Source: Polyangium sp. y55x31 (GTDB lineage Bacteria > Myxococcota_A > Polyangia > Polyangiales > Polyangiaceae). Taken from it: a stretch of DNA of 64,000 nucleotides. Every line of letters starts with the position of its first letter. Position 1 is the stretch's first letter. Both the position numbers and the translations under genes were made by a program. The stretch spans positions 186,001 through 250,000 of the forward strand of contig NZ_JARZHG010000001.1 in NCBI RefSeq assembly GCF_029946505.1, in the 5' to 3' direction. Below the pieces are notes generated by a model. It saw only the letters and a list, made by a program, of their open reading frames with translations, was not told the origin of the DNA and made no database searches. Of the stretch, positions 13,801-23,910 are shown in pieces.

Positions 13801-16800
13801 ATGAAGACGAGCTGCGCGACCGAGGGCGGGAGGCGCTCCACGAAGCGCGCCTCCGTGACCACGACAGGCGGCCTCGCGTCCGAGAGCATGAGGTCGAGGC
13901 GGGCGCTCGGGTAGGCCGGGTCCAGCGGCAGATAGGCGCCCCCAGCCTTGAGGATGCCGAGCATGCCGATGACCATGTTTGCCGAGCGCGGGAGACAAAG
14001 CCCGACGACGATCTCCGGGCCGATACCGATGCTCCGTAAATGGTGCGCCAGGCGGTTCGCCTGCGTATTGAGCTCGTGGTACGTGAGGCGCGTCTGGATT
14101 TGCCCGTCCTCGAAGACGAGCGCGACGTTCTCGGGGCAGCGCCGGCATTGCTCCTCGAAGAGCTGGTGGATGCAGCGAGCCTCCGGGATATCGGCCGTCG
14201 TGCCGTTCCATTCGTCGATGATCCAGCGCCGCTCCGGGGTGGTCAGCAGAGGCAGCTCGGAAACCCTGCTCTCCGGGCGCTCGGCAGCAGCGCGGAGGAG
14301 CGTCCGGAAATGGCCGATCATCCGATCGATCGTGCCCCGATCGAAAAGATCGGCGTCGTAGAGCCAGTAGCCCGCCACCTCGTCGCCTCGCTCGAAGAGG
14401 TGGACCTCGATGTCCGCGCGAACGATGTGCACGTCGATGGCGATCTCGCGGACGTCGAGCCCCGGCAGGACGAGGTCGGCCATCGAGGCGGGTTGCAGCG
14501 CGAAGATGACCTGGACCAGGGGATTGTGGCTGAGGGCGCGCTCCGGGTTCAGCTCTTCGACGAGCCACTCGAATGGGAGGCGTTGGTTCGCGTATGCCTC
14601 CTGGCTCCTCTTCTTGGTCTGCGCGAGCAGCTCGAAAAACGTGGGGGCACCCGAGAGGTCGACCCGGATCGGGAGTGTATTGGCAAAGAAACCAATGAGG
14701 GGCTCGAGCTCCTGTCGAAATCGGTTCGCGATGGGCACGCCCACGCAGAAGTCCTCTTGACCGCCATGGCGCCCGAGCAGCACCTCGAAGCCCGCCAGCA
14801 GCGTCATGAAGAGGGTCGTGTCCGCCCTCCGCCCGACGTCGCGGAGGCCTCGGATGGTCTCCGCGTCGAGAGGGCACTCTGCCCTGCTGCCCCGGAATCG
14901 CTGGATCGAAGGACGCGGCCTGTTCGTGGGGAGCTCGAGGAGCGGTGGCGCGTGCTCGAGCTGCTTCCTCCAGTATCGCGCCTCCGCGTCGAGCGCACCG
15001 CCGCTCATCCATTGGCGCTGCCATGCCGCAAAATCCGCGTATTGCACGGAGAGCGCAGGGAGAGGGGGCTGCGATTCTCCCCGGATGTACGACGTGTAGA
15101 GCGCGTGGAGGTCCCGAACGAGGACCCGATACGACCAGCCGTCGGACGCGATGTGGTGCATCGTGAGAAACAGGACGTGGTCGATCGGTGTGCCGCCAGG
15201 GTCGCCCAGGCGGAGCAGGCGCGCACGCAATGCGAGGTCGACACGGAGATCGAAGGGCTCCGAGGCCTCCGTTCGAGCGAGCCGTTCCATCTCGCGCACT
15301 TGCTCCTCGCCTGGCAAATGGCGCAGATCGACGAGGGGAACGGTGAGCGAAGCGAAATCATTGACGCGTTGGCACGGCATCCCATTCTCGACGTGGAATG
15401 TCGTACGCAGGCTCTCGTGGCGACGCACGAGCCCTGAAAGCGCCGAGGAGAGGGCCTCGACATCGAGCTCGCCCGTCATCCTCACCGCCGAAAAGTTGTT
15501 GTAGGACGACGCGGCTCCGAGCTGATCCAGAAACCAGAGACGCTGCTGCGCATAGGAGAGCGGGATCGCGCTCGTTCGATTCTGCCGCTCGATCACGAGG
15601 AGGCCATGATCCTTGCCCTTCCCCATGGCGAGACCATGCTCCGCGGCGCGAATCGACTCGAGATGGGCAGCGAGTCGTTCGGCGGTCCTGTGCTCGAACA
15701 CGACGTCGAGGTCCAGGGACGCGACCACCTCGCGCTGGAGCCGGTTGAGCACCATGACCGCGCGGAGCGAGTCTCCCCCGAGCGCAAAGAAGTCGTCGCG
15801 AATGCCTACGCGCTCGACGCCCAGCGCTTCGGCGAAGAGGTCGACGACCCGGCCCTCGAGCTCCGTGCGCGCGACATCGACGTTCGGTGCGGCGCAAGCC
15901 CCCTGATTTCGGCGGCGAATCTCCGCGAGGATATCGTCGACCGAGGAGAGGTCGCGCGCGATTCGCTCGAAGATGCGGGCGCTCGGGCCCGTGCCTCGCT
16001 TCGCGACGGGCGCGGGCGCGTCGTCATGCGCGGCGAGCTCCTCCTTGCCTTCGCCCGGATGAAACTCGAGCATGGCCATCGTCGAAGCCCGGCAGCGCGC
16101 CGTCCACGCGCCGTCGCCGTCGTCGCGCACCTCGCCTCCGAGGGCGCGCACGAAATCACACGCGGGGCGGTTCCTCTTCGTTGGCCTCAGGGGCACGTCG
16201 ATCCACGTGATTCCCCGCTCGATCGCGATCGAGCCGAGGTGACGCATGACGTGATGCTCGACGCCACGTCCGAGCACGCGGCAGCTCAGGAGAAGCGTGT
16301 CGACGACGAGCGTATCGCTTTGCGTCTCGAAGAGGAGCAAGCCGACGAGGCCGTAGGCTCCGAAGCGATCGGAGACGGTCACGGCCCTGCATTCGAGCGC
16401 GCCCGAGCGGCAGAGATCGAGGAGCTCGCCCTCGCTGCGTCTGCGCACGGTCGTATTGAACTGGTTCGTGCGCTGCGTGAGCTGCGCGGCTCGGGGAATA
16501 CGTGCCGGGTCGAGCGGCGCGATGTCGACCTCGAGCCCGAGCCCGGCGATGAACTCGGCGAAATGGAAGGCCGTTCGCTGGTAGCTCGCTCGTTGCACGT
16601 TCTGCAGATAGAGCTCCGTCCGACTCCGGTCCTCCTCCGTGATCACCATCTGGTCGAAGGCCCATACGTGCGCGAGGAGCGACGGGATCCGGCTCCCGTC
16701 CTCGGGAAGCTCGAGGGTGAGGACCTCGGGGCAATGGTCCCTCATCTCGGCGCATTCGATGGGATTGTCGTCGATGAAGATGAAGCTGTCGAGACCGAGG

Positions 16801-17726
16801 CCTAGCTCGCGCGCCAGGTCGCGCACGTTCTCCGGCTTGGGGCGCCAGTTGATGCGGGTCGCCACGAAATGCCGACGTTCGAGCGGCATGTCGCGGCGCT
16901 CGTCGAAAACGGCAAGAACGTCGTCTTCCTCATTCTTGCTGCAAAGGCAAAGGAGCTTTCCTTTGGCCTGCTCGGCGACGACGAAGTCCTGCAGCGCCCG
17001 CCGGGGCGCGTCGAGGATCACGCCCAAGGGCCCGTCCTCGGCGACGACGCCGCGCCACAAGGTCTGATCACAATCGAGCACGATCACCTTGTGAGGCGGC
17101 CGGAGGAGCGCGGAGATCTTGCGTGCAATGAGGGTCCCGAGCGCACAAAAGAACGGAATCGTGTACGGGACGTGGCCGCGCTTCTCTCCGATCGGGTCAT
17201 ACCATTCGGAGGTGGGGTACACGGTGCCGACGGCCTCGCTGGTCACGACGTGCACACCGTCGATGGCACGAGCGGCTAGGGCGAGCTCCTGTTCGGCACG
17301 CGCGAGCAATATGCGTCTTTCGGCGTCTGCGTCGGGGTCGCCTGGGCAAAGGAAAACCAGGCAAGGAAGCCGGCGCGGCGTGGCGCAGAGAGCGCGGACG
17401 AAGTCGTTCGTGATCCGAGTGAGCCGTTCTCCGGGGGGCTCTGTGTGACTTCCTTCGGTGAGCCAATCCTCGAGCCGCAAGAGGACGACGTTCGCGCCCG
17501 GACCGCTGCGCGTGAATTCGCTCGCAGGATCGAGGAGCTGCTGGAAGACCTGATTGTAGGGTGCGAAGTGGATCTCGGCAGGGATTCCGAGCTCGGCCAT
17601 CCAGAACGCCAGGGTGTCGCTCAGGGGCTCGCTCGCGAACGTAGCGGCAATGATGACGGTGGCGCGCGCCTGCTCCTGCGTAACTTGCTCGGAATCAAGC
17701 TCGACCGCAACAGCACTCTTTACCAT
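7860..17726 (-). CDS. NRPS first subunit with FkbH-type loading domain (FkbH-T-C-A-MT-T-C-A-T)
   Basis: A 3288-residue synthetase that starts the assembly line. Domains by residue: FkbH-like HAD and acyltransferase region about 1-570 (DCDQT about 217, RTNQFN about 422); T (FFALGGDSL, about 650); C (HHIASDGW about 855); A ([11 protein letters not shown] about 1340); SAM methyltransferase (VLDIGCGSG about 1695, NELNRFRY about 1873) inserted between A8 and A9, the usual place for N-methylating domains; A10 NGKVDR about 2074; T (FFELGGHSL about 2127); C (HHIASDGW about 2325); A ([11 protein letters not shown] about 2815); A10 SGKVDR about 3162; T (FFELGGQSL about 3212). The C-terminus is a short acidic tail (EEHEEEGDL) that could dock on the TubC-like domain of the next protein. 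No good Shine-Dalgarno precedes the ATG at 17726, but the FkbH fold begins soon after it. The specific product is not known. Confidence 0.95.
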   Translation of the reverse strand: MVKSAVAVELDSEQVTQEQARATVIIAATFASEPLSDTLAFWMAELGIPAEIHFAPYNQVFQQLLDPASEFTRSGPGANVVLLRLEDWLTEGSHTEPPGERLTRITNDFVRALCATPRRLPCLVFLCPGDPDADAERRILLARAEQELALAARAIDGVHVVTSEAVGTVYPTSEWYDPIGEKRGHVPYTIPFFCALGTLIARKISALLRPPHKVIVLDCDQTLWRGVVAEDGPLGVILDAPRRALQDFVVAEQAKGKLLCLCSKNEEDDVLAVFDERRDMPLERRHFVATRINWRPKPENVRDLARELGLGLDSFIFIDDNPIECAEMRDHCPEVLTLELPEDGSRIPSLLAHVWAFDQMVITEEDRSRTELYLQNVQRASYQRTAFHFAEFIAGLGLEVDIAPLDPARIPRAAQLTQRTNQFNTTVRRRSEGELLDLCRSGALECRAVTVSDRFGAYGLVGLLLFETQSDTLVVDTLLLSCRVLGRGVEHHVMRHLGSIAIERGITWIDVPLRPTKRNRPACDFVRALGGEVRDDGDGAWTARCRASTMAMLEFHPGEGKEELAAHDDAPAPVAKRGTGPSARIFERIARDLSSVDDILAEIRRRNQGACAAPNVDVARTELEGRVVDLFAEALGVERVGIRDDFFALGGDSLRAVMVLNRLQREVVASLDLDVVFEHRTAERLAAHLESIRAAEHGLAMGKGKDHGLLVIERQNRTSAIPLSYAQQRLWFLDQLGAASSYNNFSAVRMTGELDVEALSSALSGLVRRHESLRTTFHVENGMPCQRVNDFASLTVPLVDLRHLPGEEQVREMERLARTEASEPFDLRVDLALRARLLRLGDPGGTPIDHVLFLTMHHIASDGWSYRVLVRDLHALYTSYIRGESQPPLPALSVQYADFAAWQRQWMSGGALDAEARYWRKQLEHAPPLLELPTNRPRPSIQRFRGSRAECPLDAETIRGLRDVGRRADTTLFMTLLAGFEVLLGRHGGQEDFCVGVPIANRFRQELEPLIGFFANTLPIRVDLSGAPTFFELLAQTKKRSQEAYANQRLPFEWLVEELNPERALSHNPLVQVIFALQPASMADLVLPGLDVREIAIDVHIVRADIEVHLFERGDEVAGYWLYDADLFDRGTIDRMIGHFRTLLRAAAERPESRVSELPLLTTPERRWIIDEWNGTTADIPEARCIHQLFEEQCRRCPENVALVFEDGQIQTRLTYHELNTQANRLAHHLRSIGIGPEIVVGLCLPRSANMVIGMLGILKAGGAYLPLDPAYPSARLDLMLSDARPPVVVTEARFVERLPPSVAQLVFMDGDDVVSASLDEENPDSGVGPENLAYVVYTSGSTGTPKGALLDHRGLVNATEAQIRMFGLTSNDRVLQFASPSFDVSAYEIWMALRVGASLYTGGVDDLASGQMMSDFLSRHRITAMAVTPSTLAALPPADLPDLRMIHVGGEACPPALLEQWGKGRQFVHVYGATEASLLSTAMFCDVPAQPLPLGRPIPNARIYIVDRGGHLAPLGVAGEVWIGGVGVGRGYLNRPELTREAFIDDPFAKGRVYRTGDLGRLRADGHLEILGRLDHQVKVRGIRIELGEIEAALRGIPCVKDASVQTSEDNTGEKRIVAYVVPTRERESVETQHVKEWQSLYEEVYGATGSTDASDFAGWTSSYTGEDIPTSEMNEWLEGTIGELRALEPTRVLDIGCGSGLVLARIAPRCDTYLGTDCSARAIARAHRLTQENDNLRSVRLQQRMADDFEGIADHSFDLVVMNSVVQYFPSVEYLLGVLRGALRVTRPGGHVFLGDLRNLTLLPALHASVALHASPGALDRGTLAARLAQQAEDEEELLLAPGFFLSLPRILPGIEDVRIRLLRGRVHNELNRFRYHAILRVGPTREDHVFAHGNEGAGEWRDFDREGLSLVDLGKQLQASQAPALLLRNIPNARLWRELRALQWLGGDHEEAVDELRVECSGKPLGVDPEDLWALGQEHAYRVELGCAEDPTGATMEAVFVREGAPDPGIRRRVETLMPLSAYANDPLLGKLRRTLPPALRQALAARLPDYMVPSTFTVLNAIPLTANGKVDRAALPMPTKGRSATRARGGAPRSPTEITITHIWQDALGTEAVGIRDDFFELGGHSLMATRVIGRMRDAFGVHVPLRILFERPTIELLAEHVDALKSAGENESAAAPSPIPKAPRDGALPASFAQQQLWLLDQLGLGRAYHSQFAVNLEGPLDVLALERSLEEIVRRHETLRTSFLEARGEIWQIIRPPSTFCLRIVDLSGLAPPSSADVLRSWIETDGDEPIDLENGPMLRGRLLRLGDQRSVLLLTMHHIASDGWSIGVLCRELSDLYSAFSCGRPSGLPELSIQYADYAVWQRERLRGEVFERELGLVCERLRGAPTLLDLPSMTDAVVPPRHGERRAGCVTFRLDRDIAEGLRRIGRQSGATLFMITLAAFQVLLSRYTAMVDLLVGTPVANREQESLEPLIGYFVNTVVLRGDLKGNPTFLEFLARIKEATLWAFERQELPFERVVEALAVERVPRRNPLVQVLFAVQNAPTASLTLPGISATPFPLEQTRARMDLEVDIIETEDGLACVWVYDEERLDAATAARMTSHFRMLLDSIVADPSRNVCDLEMLTPEERRQILIEWNETALDPTPDRCIHHLIEEQCARTPDAVAIVFDEMGVGSRSLTYRELDERSNRLAHELRALGVVRETLVAMLVEASIEMVVGMLAVLKAGGAYVPMDPKSPRDRVTFMLEDTGARILLTQPELASTVPRSDVRVVVLPRDGAAASLALPTKAPESGVALADLAYVIYTSGSSGQPKGVQIEHRSLVTHCAHYRRFHALSPADRVLVLASYHFDASVEQLFPALCAGATAVLPNWDLEPRAFTQKLVELGVSVLDTSGVHWRGLTLEWLDDPALLSGHRLRTLIIGGDVMPADVLGPWRKTPLAEHVRLFNCYGPTEATVAAAVYEVPRDFDARRARIPVGKPLAHRTAYVLDRHQRPVAVGVPGELYIGGIGPARGYLGQPALTQEKFVVLDALPPPPGSSGEAGPRRLYRTGDLVRWLPDGTLDFLGRIDNQIKIRGYRVEPEEVEANIRQLPAVRDAAVVVQELGNQRALVGYVVPAEGRGAGIEEEILEALRVTLPEHMIPLRIVVLFEIPRITTSGKVDRAALPMPTSTRSTAPPVAARTKTEAAVAAIWQDILGRGSVGIHDDFFELGGQSLMATRVLARLNRAFSVRLPLQRIFELPTVAALASFLDHAALARDLVARSESIVSTRDDGVTEEHEEEGDL
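8230..9770 (-). other. Adenylation domain 2 (first subunit), lysine-like code
   Basis: Pocket positions read D-A-E-D-I-G-C-V-A, with the invariant Lys in the A10 motif SGKVDR. The acidic residues at 239 and 278 suit a basic side chain. As I recall it, the bacitracin lysine code is DAESIGSVAK, which differs at two positions. Lysine or a related basic amino acid is an inference. Confidence 0.5.
12900..14200 (-). other. Adenylation domain 1 (first subunit), substrate not recognised
   Basis: Aligning by eye with the phenylalanine domain GrsA gives the pocket positions D-V-Y-A-H-G-V-L-L (235, 236, 239, 278, 299, 301, 322, 330, 331). I do not recognise this as a known code. An N-methyltransferase-type domain (about 11700-12830) is embedded between A8 and A9, so the residue is probably N-methylated. 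Confidence 0.6.
16001..17720 (-). other. FkbH-type loading domain of the NRPS
   Basis: N-terminal part of the first NRPS protein. It has a HAD-superfamily motif I (DCDQT) and, further on, the RTNQFN motif typical of the acyltransferase half of FkbH proteins, followed directly by a carrier domain. Stand-alone FkbH enzymes dephosphorylate 1,3-bisphosphoglycerate and load a glyceryl unit on a carrier protein. HAD-type loading domains also start some cyanobacterial cyanopeptolin and myxobacterial vioprolide synthetases, as I recall. A glycerate-derived (possibly lactate-derived) N-terminal cap on the peptide is inferred. Confidence 0.85.
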
Positions 17727-18381
17727 GGGTCAAGGAACGTTCAGCCAATTGCCGGCGAGCAAGCGGGGCCTCACGGGTGGGTGGTCTCGACGGTTTCGTT
17801 TGCAGTATGCATCGTGCACCCACCCAGGCGTAAACAAGAACACCGCCCAACCAACGTTAGACGAACCACAAACAAGGACGCTGCATCGAGCAGTTTACCA
17901 ACAGGTGGAAGCTTTCGTCGACCACGGAACATCAAAAACGTACCCGTCACCGCACCGCTGCGCGCAGCGCTTCGCGCGTGGTGCCGCCACGAACCGGAGA
18001 GACGCACGGCTCGTATCGATCATTGCTGCGCTGCGGGCCCATTGCCCGCCCAACGGCGGGTGGTCCCCCCTGGTCCCATCGGCTGGACTGTACAGAGACC
18101 GCGGCGCGGAAGCCGCTTGCACGGCGCCCTCGTCGGGCCTGGAGGGCCCCTCCAGGCGCTTGACGGCCGAGGCGTTCCTGGTTCATGGCGAGGTGGCTCG
18201 CAAGGGTGTGACGGAGCACATGCCAGCGATCCGACGTATCTCGGGCGGCGGCACACTCGCCATAACGGGTGCTTGCAGCGCTCTTGGGGCGGATCGCGAA
18301 GGCCGGTTTGTAGAGCTCGTCAAAGCCCGCCCTTCGCGAGCGGCACCTCGCTCCGCGGCATGTCAGGCTTCGTGCCCCGTC
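17727..18381. other. Intergenic stretch upstream of the NRPS operon
   Basis: About 650 bases between the NRPS start (minus) and the DUF4291 start (plus). It should hold the divergent NRPS promoter, but I see no convincing -35/-10 pair. The part at 17820-17950 is less GC-rich than its surroundings. The right half overlaps the recombinase relic listed separately. Confidence 0.5.
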
Positions 18382-18402
18382 ATGGCCACGCCGAAGCCCC
18401 AT
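18165..18402 (-). pseudogene. Tyrosine recombinase/integrase relic
   Basis: A minus-strand frame contains [13 protein letters not shown] at about 18178-18228, which closely matches box II (LRHTxASHLAM) of tyrosine recombinases, including the HxxR core. The flanking sequence in this frame does not continue as an integrase: the tyrosine-bearing box and the N-terminal part are missing. It therefore looks like a decayed fragment, consistent with past integration near the NRPS locus. A chance match to a short motif cannot be excluded. Confidence 0.4.
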
Positions 18403-18984
18403 GAAATTCGCGCCGACTACGATGGAAGCACGATCGTCGTGTACCAGGCATATTCATCCGAAATCGCGGATGCTGCGCTGAAGCATGGTCGATTCGTGGC
18501 GCCGTTTTCCTTCAACAGGATGACGTGGATCAAACCGAGCTTCCTCTGGCTGATGGCACGGAGCAACTGGGGCGCTCGGGCCGGGCAGGAGCGTACGCTC
18601 GCCGTGCGTATCACACGCGCGGGCTGGGAACGGGCATTGTCCCTCGCCGTCCCGACGGATCCTCACGGGCCCGGATACGAAACCTACGACACCTGGCGCG
18701 CGGCATTCGATGAAGCATCCGTACACGTCCAATGGGATACCGAGCGATCCTTGCAGGGCGCCGGCCTTCCCTACTACAGCATCCAGGTCGGGCTCAGCAG
18801 GCACGTCATCCGGGAATTCGTCGACGATTGGATCGCGGAAATCGTCGACCTCACGGGGCAGGTTCGAAAGATGAGGGATTTGCTCAACAGCCGGCAATCC
18901 GACAAGGCACGACGTCTCCTGCCTCGGGAGATGGTTTACCCGCTGTCTCCGGCCCTGCGCAGGCGGATCGGTGCATCGGCATAG
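18382..18984 (+). CDS. DUF4291 domain protein
   Basis: A 200-residue protein with family hallmarks near its start: [17 protein letters not shown], then [16 protein letters not shown] and [11 protein letters not shown]. The function of DUF4291 is unknown. The frame stays open well upstream, but family members begin a few residues before the IRADYD motif, so the ATG at 18382 is chosen; it has no clear ribosome-binding site. The gene stands alone between the divergent NRPS start and a tandem repeat array that begins about 20 bases after its stop. Confidence 0.85.
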   Translation: MATPKPHEIRADYDGSTIVVYQAYSSEIADAALKHGRFVAPFSFNRMTWIKPSFLWLMARSNWGARAGQERTLAVRITRAGWERALSLAVPTDPHGPGYETYDTWRAAFDEASVHVQWDTERSLQGAGLPYYSIQVGLSRHVIREFVDDWIAEIVDLTGQVRKMRDLLNSRQSDKARRLLPREMVYPLSPALRRRIGASA

Positions 18985-19003
18985 GTCAGCTCGAAGCGAG
19001 TGA

Positions 19004-19612
19004 GCATTTCGAGCACGTCCGAGGACCGTCGCGACTCACCCAGAGGACAGTCGCGACCCTCTTCAAGCAGGGTAACGACCCACCACGGCGACCGGTTCGA
19101 GCAGGTCCATGACCATCGCGACTCACCGCGCCGACAACTTCGAGCACGTCCGAGGACCCTTGCGACTCACCCAGAGGACAGTCACGACCCTCTTCGAGCA
19201 GGGTAACGACCCACCGCGGCGACCGGTTCGAGCAGGTCCACGACCGTCGCGACTCACCCCGCCGACAACTTCGAGCACGTCCGAGGACCGTCGCGACTCA
19301 CCCCGAGGACAGTCACGACCCTCTTCGAGCAGGGTAACGACCCACCGCGGCGATGCCATCGAGCACGTCCGAGGACCGTCGCGACTCACCCCGCCGACAA
19401 CTTCGAGCACGTCCGAGGACCCTCGCGACTCACCCCGAGGACAGTCACGACCCTCTTCGAGCAGGGTAACGACCCATCACGACGATGCCATCGAGCAGGT
19501 CGAGGACCGTCGCGCCCCTCTGTGACGATGGATTCGAGCAAGTCGAGGACCGTCGCGACTCACCCCGAGGACAGTCGCGATCCTCTTCGAGCAGAGTAAC
19601 GACCCACCGCGA
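19004..19612. repeat. Tandem repeat array, unit about 131 bp, five copies
   Basis: The anchor GAGGACAGTC recurs at 19043, 19174, 19305, 19437 and 19567, a spacing of 131, 131, 132 and 130; the anchor ending in GTAACGACCCA recurs with the same period. Each unit is itself made of roughly 44-bp sub-repeats built on TTCGAGCA and GTCGCGACTCACC. The fifth copy is the most diverged. Because the period is not a multiple of three, the array is unlikely to be coding although short frames cross it. Confidence 0.9.
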
Positions 19613-19650
19613 CCTCGACCCGAGGGACGAGCTTGCCGTGTTGGAGGACC

Positions 19651-19700
19651 GAAGACCGCGCAGCGCCCGCAGAATCGAGGCGCTGCGCGGCCTTCTTTTT
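19651..19700 (+). terminator. Strong intrinsic terminator after the tandem repeats
   Basis: A perfect 12-bp GC-rich stem (CCGCGCAGCGCC at 19656-19667 with its complement at 19679-19690) closes a loop of about 11 nt. It is extended by GAAG/CTTC across one mismatch and followed by a TTTTT run ending at 19700. The T-tract lies on the plus strand, so it would end transcripts from the DUF4291 gene or from the repeat array, and insulate the minus-strand gene that ends at 19719. Confidence 0.8.
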
Positions 19701-19718
19701 GGAGGGAGCGTCAGCGCG

Positions 19719-22700
19719 TCAGGGCGCCACGCAGAGCGCGAGCGACCAGTTGTTCAGCGTGCCCGTGATGTACTGCTCGTCGTCGCCGATGACGAGCCTC
19801 CATGCCCCTGCGGACGCCTGCCCGTTGAACGTGGCGAGCGGCGCCTCGGGCGAGAAGCACTCGGTGAAGGGCGCAGTCCCGGAGGTGATGGGCGTCGCGC
19901 AGGTGTCGTCGAGGACCGTATTGACGTAGTGGTCGAGGTCCTCGCCGTTGTCGCTGGTCAGGTCGATCGTCGATCCCGCCGGCGACGTGAGCGAGACGTC
20001 GACGTCCTCGATCCAGGTGTGCGTGACGTTGAGCCGCACCGCCGCGCGCTGGACGGTCCCCGTGACGGACGCGTTCCTCGTGCTCGTCGTGATGTCCTCG
20101 TCGGGGATGCTGAGCGGCGTGTCCGTCGAGTTGTAGACCACGAGCTTCTCGCCCGCGGCGCATTGCGTGGCGAGGCCGCAGCCGAACGCGCATTCCGAAT
20201 CGGCGCAGTCCGTGTTCCCGTCGCCGTCCTCGTCGACGCCGTCATTGCAAACCACCTCGCGGACGATCTCGCAGGACGCGGTGCAACCCGGGGTGCCGTC
20301 GCACTCCTCGGAGCCCTCCTTGACGCCGTTGCCGCAAAGCGCGGTGATCTTCACCTGGAGCTTGTAGCCGGTGATGACGCTGTTATCGAGGTAATCGATC
20401 ACCCGCACGCGGTAGGTGCCCGCGGGCAGCCGGCGCGCGTAGGTGTTGACGTTCGGGTCGATCCTCGAACAATTGCCGATCGCGCCCTGATCCTGCTCCG
20501 GGCCGACCGGCGTCGCGCAGTCGGAGTAGAGCTGGATCACCGTGTCGACCGACGTGCAGGTGCCGGGGCCGTTCATGTCGAACGTCTCGATCCACACGTC
20601 GGCCACGGCCGGGAGCGTGAAGGCGAACCAGTCATCGTCGCCGATCGGCGTGATCGCGCCCGTGAGCAGCAGGCCGGTCGCGTCCGTGGGCACCACGAAC
20701 GGGCCGGTCGCCGCGGCGCACGTGTCGTTCGGCTCCACCTCGGGCTTTGCCTCGACCTGGCAGTTCGAGGCGCAGCCGTCGCCGTTCGCCACGTTGCCGT
20801 CGTCGCACTGCTCCGAGCCCTGCTTCTGGCCGTCGCCGCAGAGCGCGTTGAACGAGACCTGGAGGAGGTAATTCGGGATCGTACCGTTGTTCTGGTAGTC
20901 CTCGACGCGCACGTAGTACGTGCCCGGGGCGACGCGCCGGAGGGGCGTGTCGACGGTCGAGTCGAGCTTCGAGCAGCTCCCGACGCCGCTCTCGTCGTCG
21001 GAGTCGAGCACCGTGGTGCAGTTCGAGCCGCGGAACTCGATGACCGTGTCGGCGCTGGCGCAAGCGCCCACCGTGCCCTGGAAGGTCTCGATCTTGAGAT
21101 CCGCCGTCGCGGGCACCGTGAAGGTGTAGAAGTCCTGATCGCCGACCGGCGTGATCGAGCCCTTCACGGTCGTCGGGATCGTGATCGGCGCGGGCGCCGT
21201 GGCGCAGGTGTTGTTCGGCTCGAGCTCGCAGCCGGCCTCGACCGTGCAGCCCGCGGCGCAGCAATCGCCGGCGACGGTGTTGCCGTCGTCGCATTGCTCG
21301 ACGCCCGCCTGCTTGTAGCCGTCGCCGCAGGTCGCCGGCTTGCACTGGATGCAACCGTCGGTGTTGTCCTGGTTGCCGTCGTCGCATTGCTCGACGCCGG
21401 CCTGCACGAACGTGTCGCCGCAGGTCGCGGTCTTGCAGGTCGACGGGCAGGCGTCGGTGTTGTCCTGGTTGCCGTCGTCGCACTGCTCGACGCCGTTCAC
21501 CACGCCGTCGCCGCACGTGGGCGCAAGGCAGACGTTGCCCATGCAGACGCCGCTCGTGCAGTCGGCGTTCTTGGAGCACGCGAGGCCGTCGCCGCACTTG
21601 CCGCACATCGGGCCGCCGCAGTCCATGGCGGTCTCGTTACCGTTCTGCTTGCCGTCGCTGCAGCTCGGCGCGGCGCAGACGCCGCCCGCGCAGACGTCGC
21701 TCGTGCAGTCCGAGTCGACCGAGCAGCTCTTCGTGTCCGTGCACTTGTCGCAGAGCGGGCCGCCGCAGTCGACGTCGGTCTCGTTCGCGTTCTTCGCGCC
21801 GTCGGTGCAGGTCGGCACGCAGACCGAGCCCGAGCAGCTCCCGCCGACGCAGTCGCCGTCGATGGAGCAACCCTTGTCGGGACCGCAGGGCGAGCAGCTC
21901 GGGCCGCCGCAGTCGGCGTCGGTCTCCTCGCCGTTTTTCACCGTGTCGTCGCAGGCCGGCACCGCGCAGGCGCTGCCCGTGCACACGCCGCTCTTGCAGT
22001 CCGACGCCTGGAGGCAGGCGCGCGTGTCGTCACAGGGCGTGCAGATCGGACCGCCGCAATCGATGTCGGTCTCGTCGCCGTTCTTCACCTGGTCCATGCA
22101 CGAGGCCGGCACGCACGCGTTCGACGTGCAGATGCTGCTCGCGCAGTCGGCCGCCTGGTTGCACTCGACGCAAGCGCCCTCGCCGTTGCAGAACTTGCCG
22201 TTGTCGACGTTGCAGGACGCGCCCACCGGGAGGTTCACGTTCTTGGGCGCATCGCCGTCGCAGGTGTCCTCGGTGCAGGGATTGCCGTCGTCGAGCACGT
22301 CGGCCGTGTCCGGCATGCTCGTGACCTCTCCCATGCCGTCACACACGCTCTGCTTGCAGTCGCCGGACGACTGATCGGTCGTCGCAGTGCCCTGGGGCGC
22401 GTAGGTGACGCCGCAGACGCCTTCGGCGCAGGTGCGGGTCGCGCAGTCGGTGTCGGCTCCGGGGCAGTCTTCGGGCGACGTGCACTCGTTATTGCTGCCG
22501 CCCTGGCCGCCGTTGCCGCCGCCGCCCTGGTTGTTCCCGCCGCCGCCCTGGTTGTTGCCACCGCCGCCTTGGTTGTTGCCACCGCCGCCTTGGTTGTTCC
22601 CGCCGCCGCCTTGGTTGTTCCCGCCGCCGCCTTGGTTGTTCCCGCCGCCGCCACCCTGGCCTCCGGCCCCTTCCGGGTTCTCGTCGGAGCAGCCGGAGAG

Positions 22701-22790
22701 CGACGCCCCACCAACAGTGAGCGCCGCCACGGTCACCAGCGACGCCAGGAACCTCGTCAACGATGAATCAAGCCTTCCGTTTCTCCTCAC
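19719..22790 (-). CDS. Large Cys-rich surface lipoprotein with DUF4215-like repeats and C-terminal P-domain
   Basis: A 1023-residue outer-surface lipoprotein. It has a signal peptide with lipobox LSGC near residue 34, then a Gly/Asn/Gln linker of tandem GGGGNNQ heptads. Next come repeated modules of the type [11 protein letters not shown] with paired cysteines, then DUF4215-like repeats ([30 protein letters not shown]). Two bacterial pre-peptidase-like segments follow (EPNNTCATA and EPNDTCAAA). The C-terminus resembles a proprotein-convertase P-domain ([25 protein letters not shown]). No protease catalytic domain is visible, so an adhesion or surface-binding role is inferred. The start is GTG with GAGG upstream. 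Confidence 0.9.
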   Translation of the reverse strand: MRRNGRLDSSLTRFLASLVTVAALTVGGASLSGCSDENPEGAGGQGGGGGNNQGGGGNNQGGGGNNQGGGGNNQGGGGNNQGGGGNNQGGGGNGGQGGSNNECTSPEDCPGADTDCATRTCAEGVCGVTYAPQGTATTDQSSGDCKQSVCDGMGEVTSMPDTADVLDDGNPCTEDTCDGDAPKNVNLPVGASCNVDNGKFCNGEGACVECNQAADCASSICTSNACVPASCMDQVKNGDETDIDCGGPICTPCDDTRACLQASDCKSGVCTGSACAVPACDDTVKNGEETDADCGGPSCSPCGPDKGCSIDGDCVGGSCSGSVCVPTCTDGAKNANETDVDCGGPLCDKCTDTKSCSVDSDCTSDVCAGGVCAAPSCSDGKQNGNETAMDCGGPMCGKCGDGLACSKNADCTSGVCMGNVCLAPTCGDGVVNGVEQCDDGNQDNTDACPSTCKTATCGDTFVQAGVEQCDDGNQDNTDGCIQCKPATCGDGYKQAGVEQCDDGNTVAGDCCAAGCTVEAGCELEPNNTCATAPAPITIPTTVKGSITPVGDQDFYTFTVPATADLKIETFQGTVGACASADTVIEFRGSNCTTVLDSDDESGVGSCSKLDSTVDTPLRRVAPGTYYVRVEDYQNNGTIPNYLLQVSFNALCGDGQKQGSEQCDDGNVANGDGCASNCQVEAKPEVEPNDTCAAATGPFVVPTDATGLLLTGAITPIGDDDWFAFTLPAVADVWIETFDMNGPGTCTSVDTVIQLYSDCATPVGPEQDQGAIGNCSRIDPNVNTYARRLPAGTYRVRVIDYLDNSVITGYKLQVKITALCGNGVKEGSEECDGTPGCTASCEIVREVVCNDGVDEDGDGNTDCADSECAFGCGLATQCAAGEKLVVYNSTDTPLSIPDEDITTSTRNASVTGTVQRAAVRLNVTHTWIEDVDVSLTSPAGSTIDLTSDNGEDLDHYVNTVLDDTCATPITSGTAPFTECFSPEAPLATFNGQASAGAWRLVIGDDEQYITGTLNNWSLALCVAP
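22510..22665 (-). repeat. In-frame 21-bp tandem repeats encoding GGGGNNQ
   Basis: About six near-identical 21-bp units within the lipoprotein gene encode a flexible Gly/Asn/Gln linker just after the lipidated cysteine. Such repeats can change copy number by slippage. Confidence 0.85.
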
Positions 22791-23025
22791 CAGTCACCTC
22801 TTCGAACATCAAGAGACAAACCGTAAAACAAGGAGCCATAGACCCGGAGTTTTTCGGCGGCGTCAAGAAGTACCCGTCAGGCCGGAAAGAGACGACCGAC
22901 CCGCGAGCAGAGATCACCCGGCGTCGACGTTCGCCGGGCACGGGCACGTTCGTCGGGTGCACGTTCACGTCCGCCAAACGAAACGCGCGTCCACGTCCGC
23001 CAAGCGCACGTGGTAGCGTCGCGGC

Positions 23026-23877
23026 ATGAAGATAGCCGTCCTCGGGCCAGGTGGAATCGGCAGCACGTTCGCATTCGAGCTCGCGCGCGCAGGGCACGAC
23101 GTGACCGTGATCGCGCGTGGCAAGCGCCTCGAGCACCTTCAGCAGGACCGGGCCATCGTGACCGCATCGGGGAAGCGCGCCGCGGTACACGTCAGCGCAG
23201 CGCTCGATACGACGACGGAATGGGATCTCGTGCTCGTGACGGTCCTCGTCTCGCAGGTGGACGCGGTGCTACCCACGCTCGCAGCCAGCGCGGCGAAGAC
23301 CATCATGTTCATGTTCAATACCTTCGAGCCGTTCGCTCGTCTCCGCGAGGCCGTGGGCGCGTCACGTTTCGCGTTTGGTTTCCCCGCGATCCTGGCGACC
23401 CTCGACGAAGGCAAGCTCGCGTCCGAGATCGTGACGCGAGGCCTGTTGACCACGGTGACGGATGCAACCTGGGCCAAGGTATTCACGGACGCCGGCATCC
23501 CCGCCGTCGTCCACGCGGACATGGAGAGCTGGCTGCGGACCCACGCAGCCCTGGTCGTGCCCGTGATGATCGCCGCCGCGACGGCGCATACGCGCCGCGC
23601 AGGCGTGTCATGGACCGAAGCGACGAACCTGGCGCGCGCGATGGACGAGGGACTTCGCCTGGTGCGCCGGCTCGGAAACACGCTCACGCCGGCCCCAGTG
23701 GCGACCGTGAGCCGCTTGCCCATCCCCGTGCTGGCCTCGTTGTTATGGACGGCAAGCCGGCTCAGCCCGATCCGCAAGGCGGGCGCCGCAGGCTACAGCG
23801 AGCCCCGCACGCTGATCGACGCCATGGCCGCCGCAGCTCCCGGCGAGATACCTGCGCTGCTCGCGGTCAGGCCCTGA
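23026..23877 (+). CDS. Ketopantoate reductase family protein (ApbA/PanE-like)
   Basis: A 283-residue NAD(P)H-dependent oxidoreductase. The N-terminus is a Rossmann fold with the dinucleotide motif GPGGIGSTFA, followed by an ApbA-type core and a helical C-terminal domain. PanE reduces 2-dehydropantoate to pantoate in coenzyme A synthesis. Several members of the family are secondary-metabolism or unknown reductases, so the substrate is uncertain. It stands alone: divergent from the surface lipoprotein gene and followed by a hairpin-rich repeat element. No clear ribosome-binding site precedes the ATG. Confidence 0.8.
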   Translation: MKIAVLGPGGIGSTFAFELARAGHDVTVIARGKRLEHLQQDRAIVTASGKRAAVHVSAALDTTTEWDLVLVTVLVSQVDAVLPTLAASAAKTIMFMFNTFEPFARLREAVGASRFAFGFPAILATLDEGKLASEIVTRGLLTTVTDATWAKVFTDAGIPAVVHADMESWLRTHAALVVPVMIAAATAHTRRAGVSWTEATNLARAMDEGLRLVRRLGNTLTPAPVATVSRLPIPVLASLLWTASRLSPIRKAGAAGYSEPRTLIDAMAAAAPGEIPALLAVRP

Positions 23878-23910
23878 ACTGAGCATTGGTTTCACCGCAA
23901 GCCGCCGCGC

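Noticed and set aside
17614-18381. N-terminal extension of the DUF4291 frame
   Set aside because: It overlaps the NRPS start region and lacks homology; family members begin at the IRADYD motif.
19004-19612. Repeat array as a CRISPR or as a repeat protein
   Set aside because: There are no unique spacers between repeats, and a period of 130-132 bp is not a constant multiple of three.
19485-22766. 1093-codon plus-strand frame opposite the surface lipoprotein
   Set aside because: The sequence is Ala/Arg/Val-rich without motifs and mirrors the Cys-rich repeats of the opposite strand.
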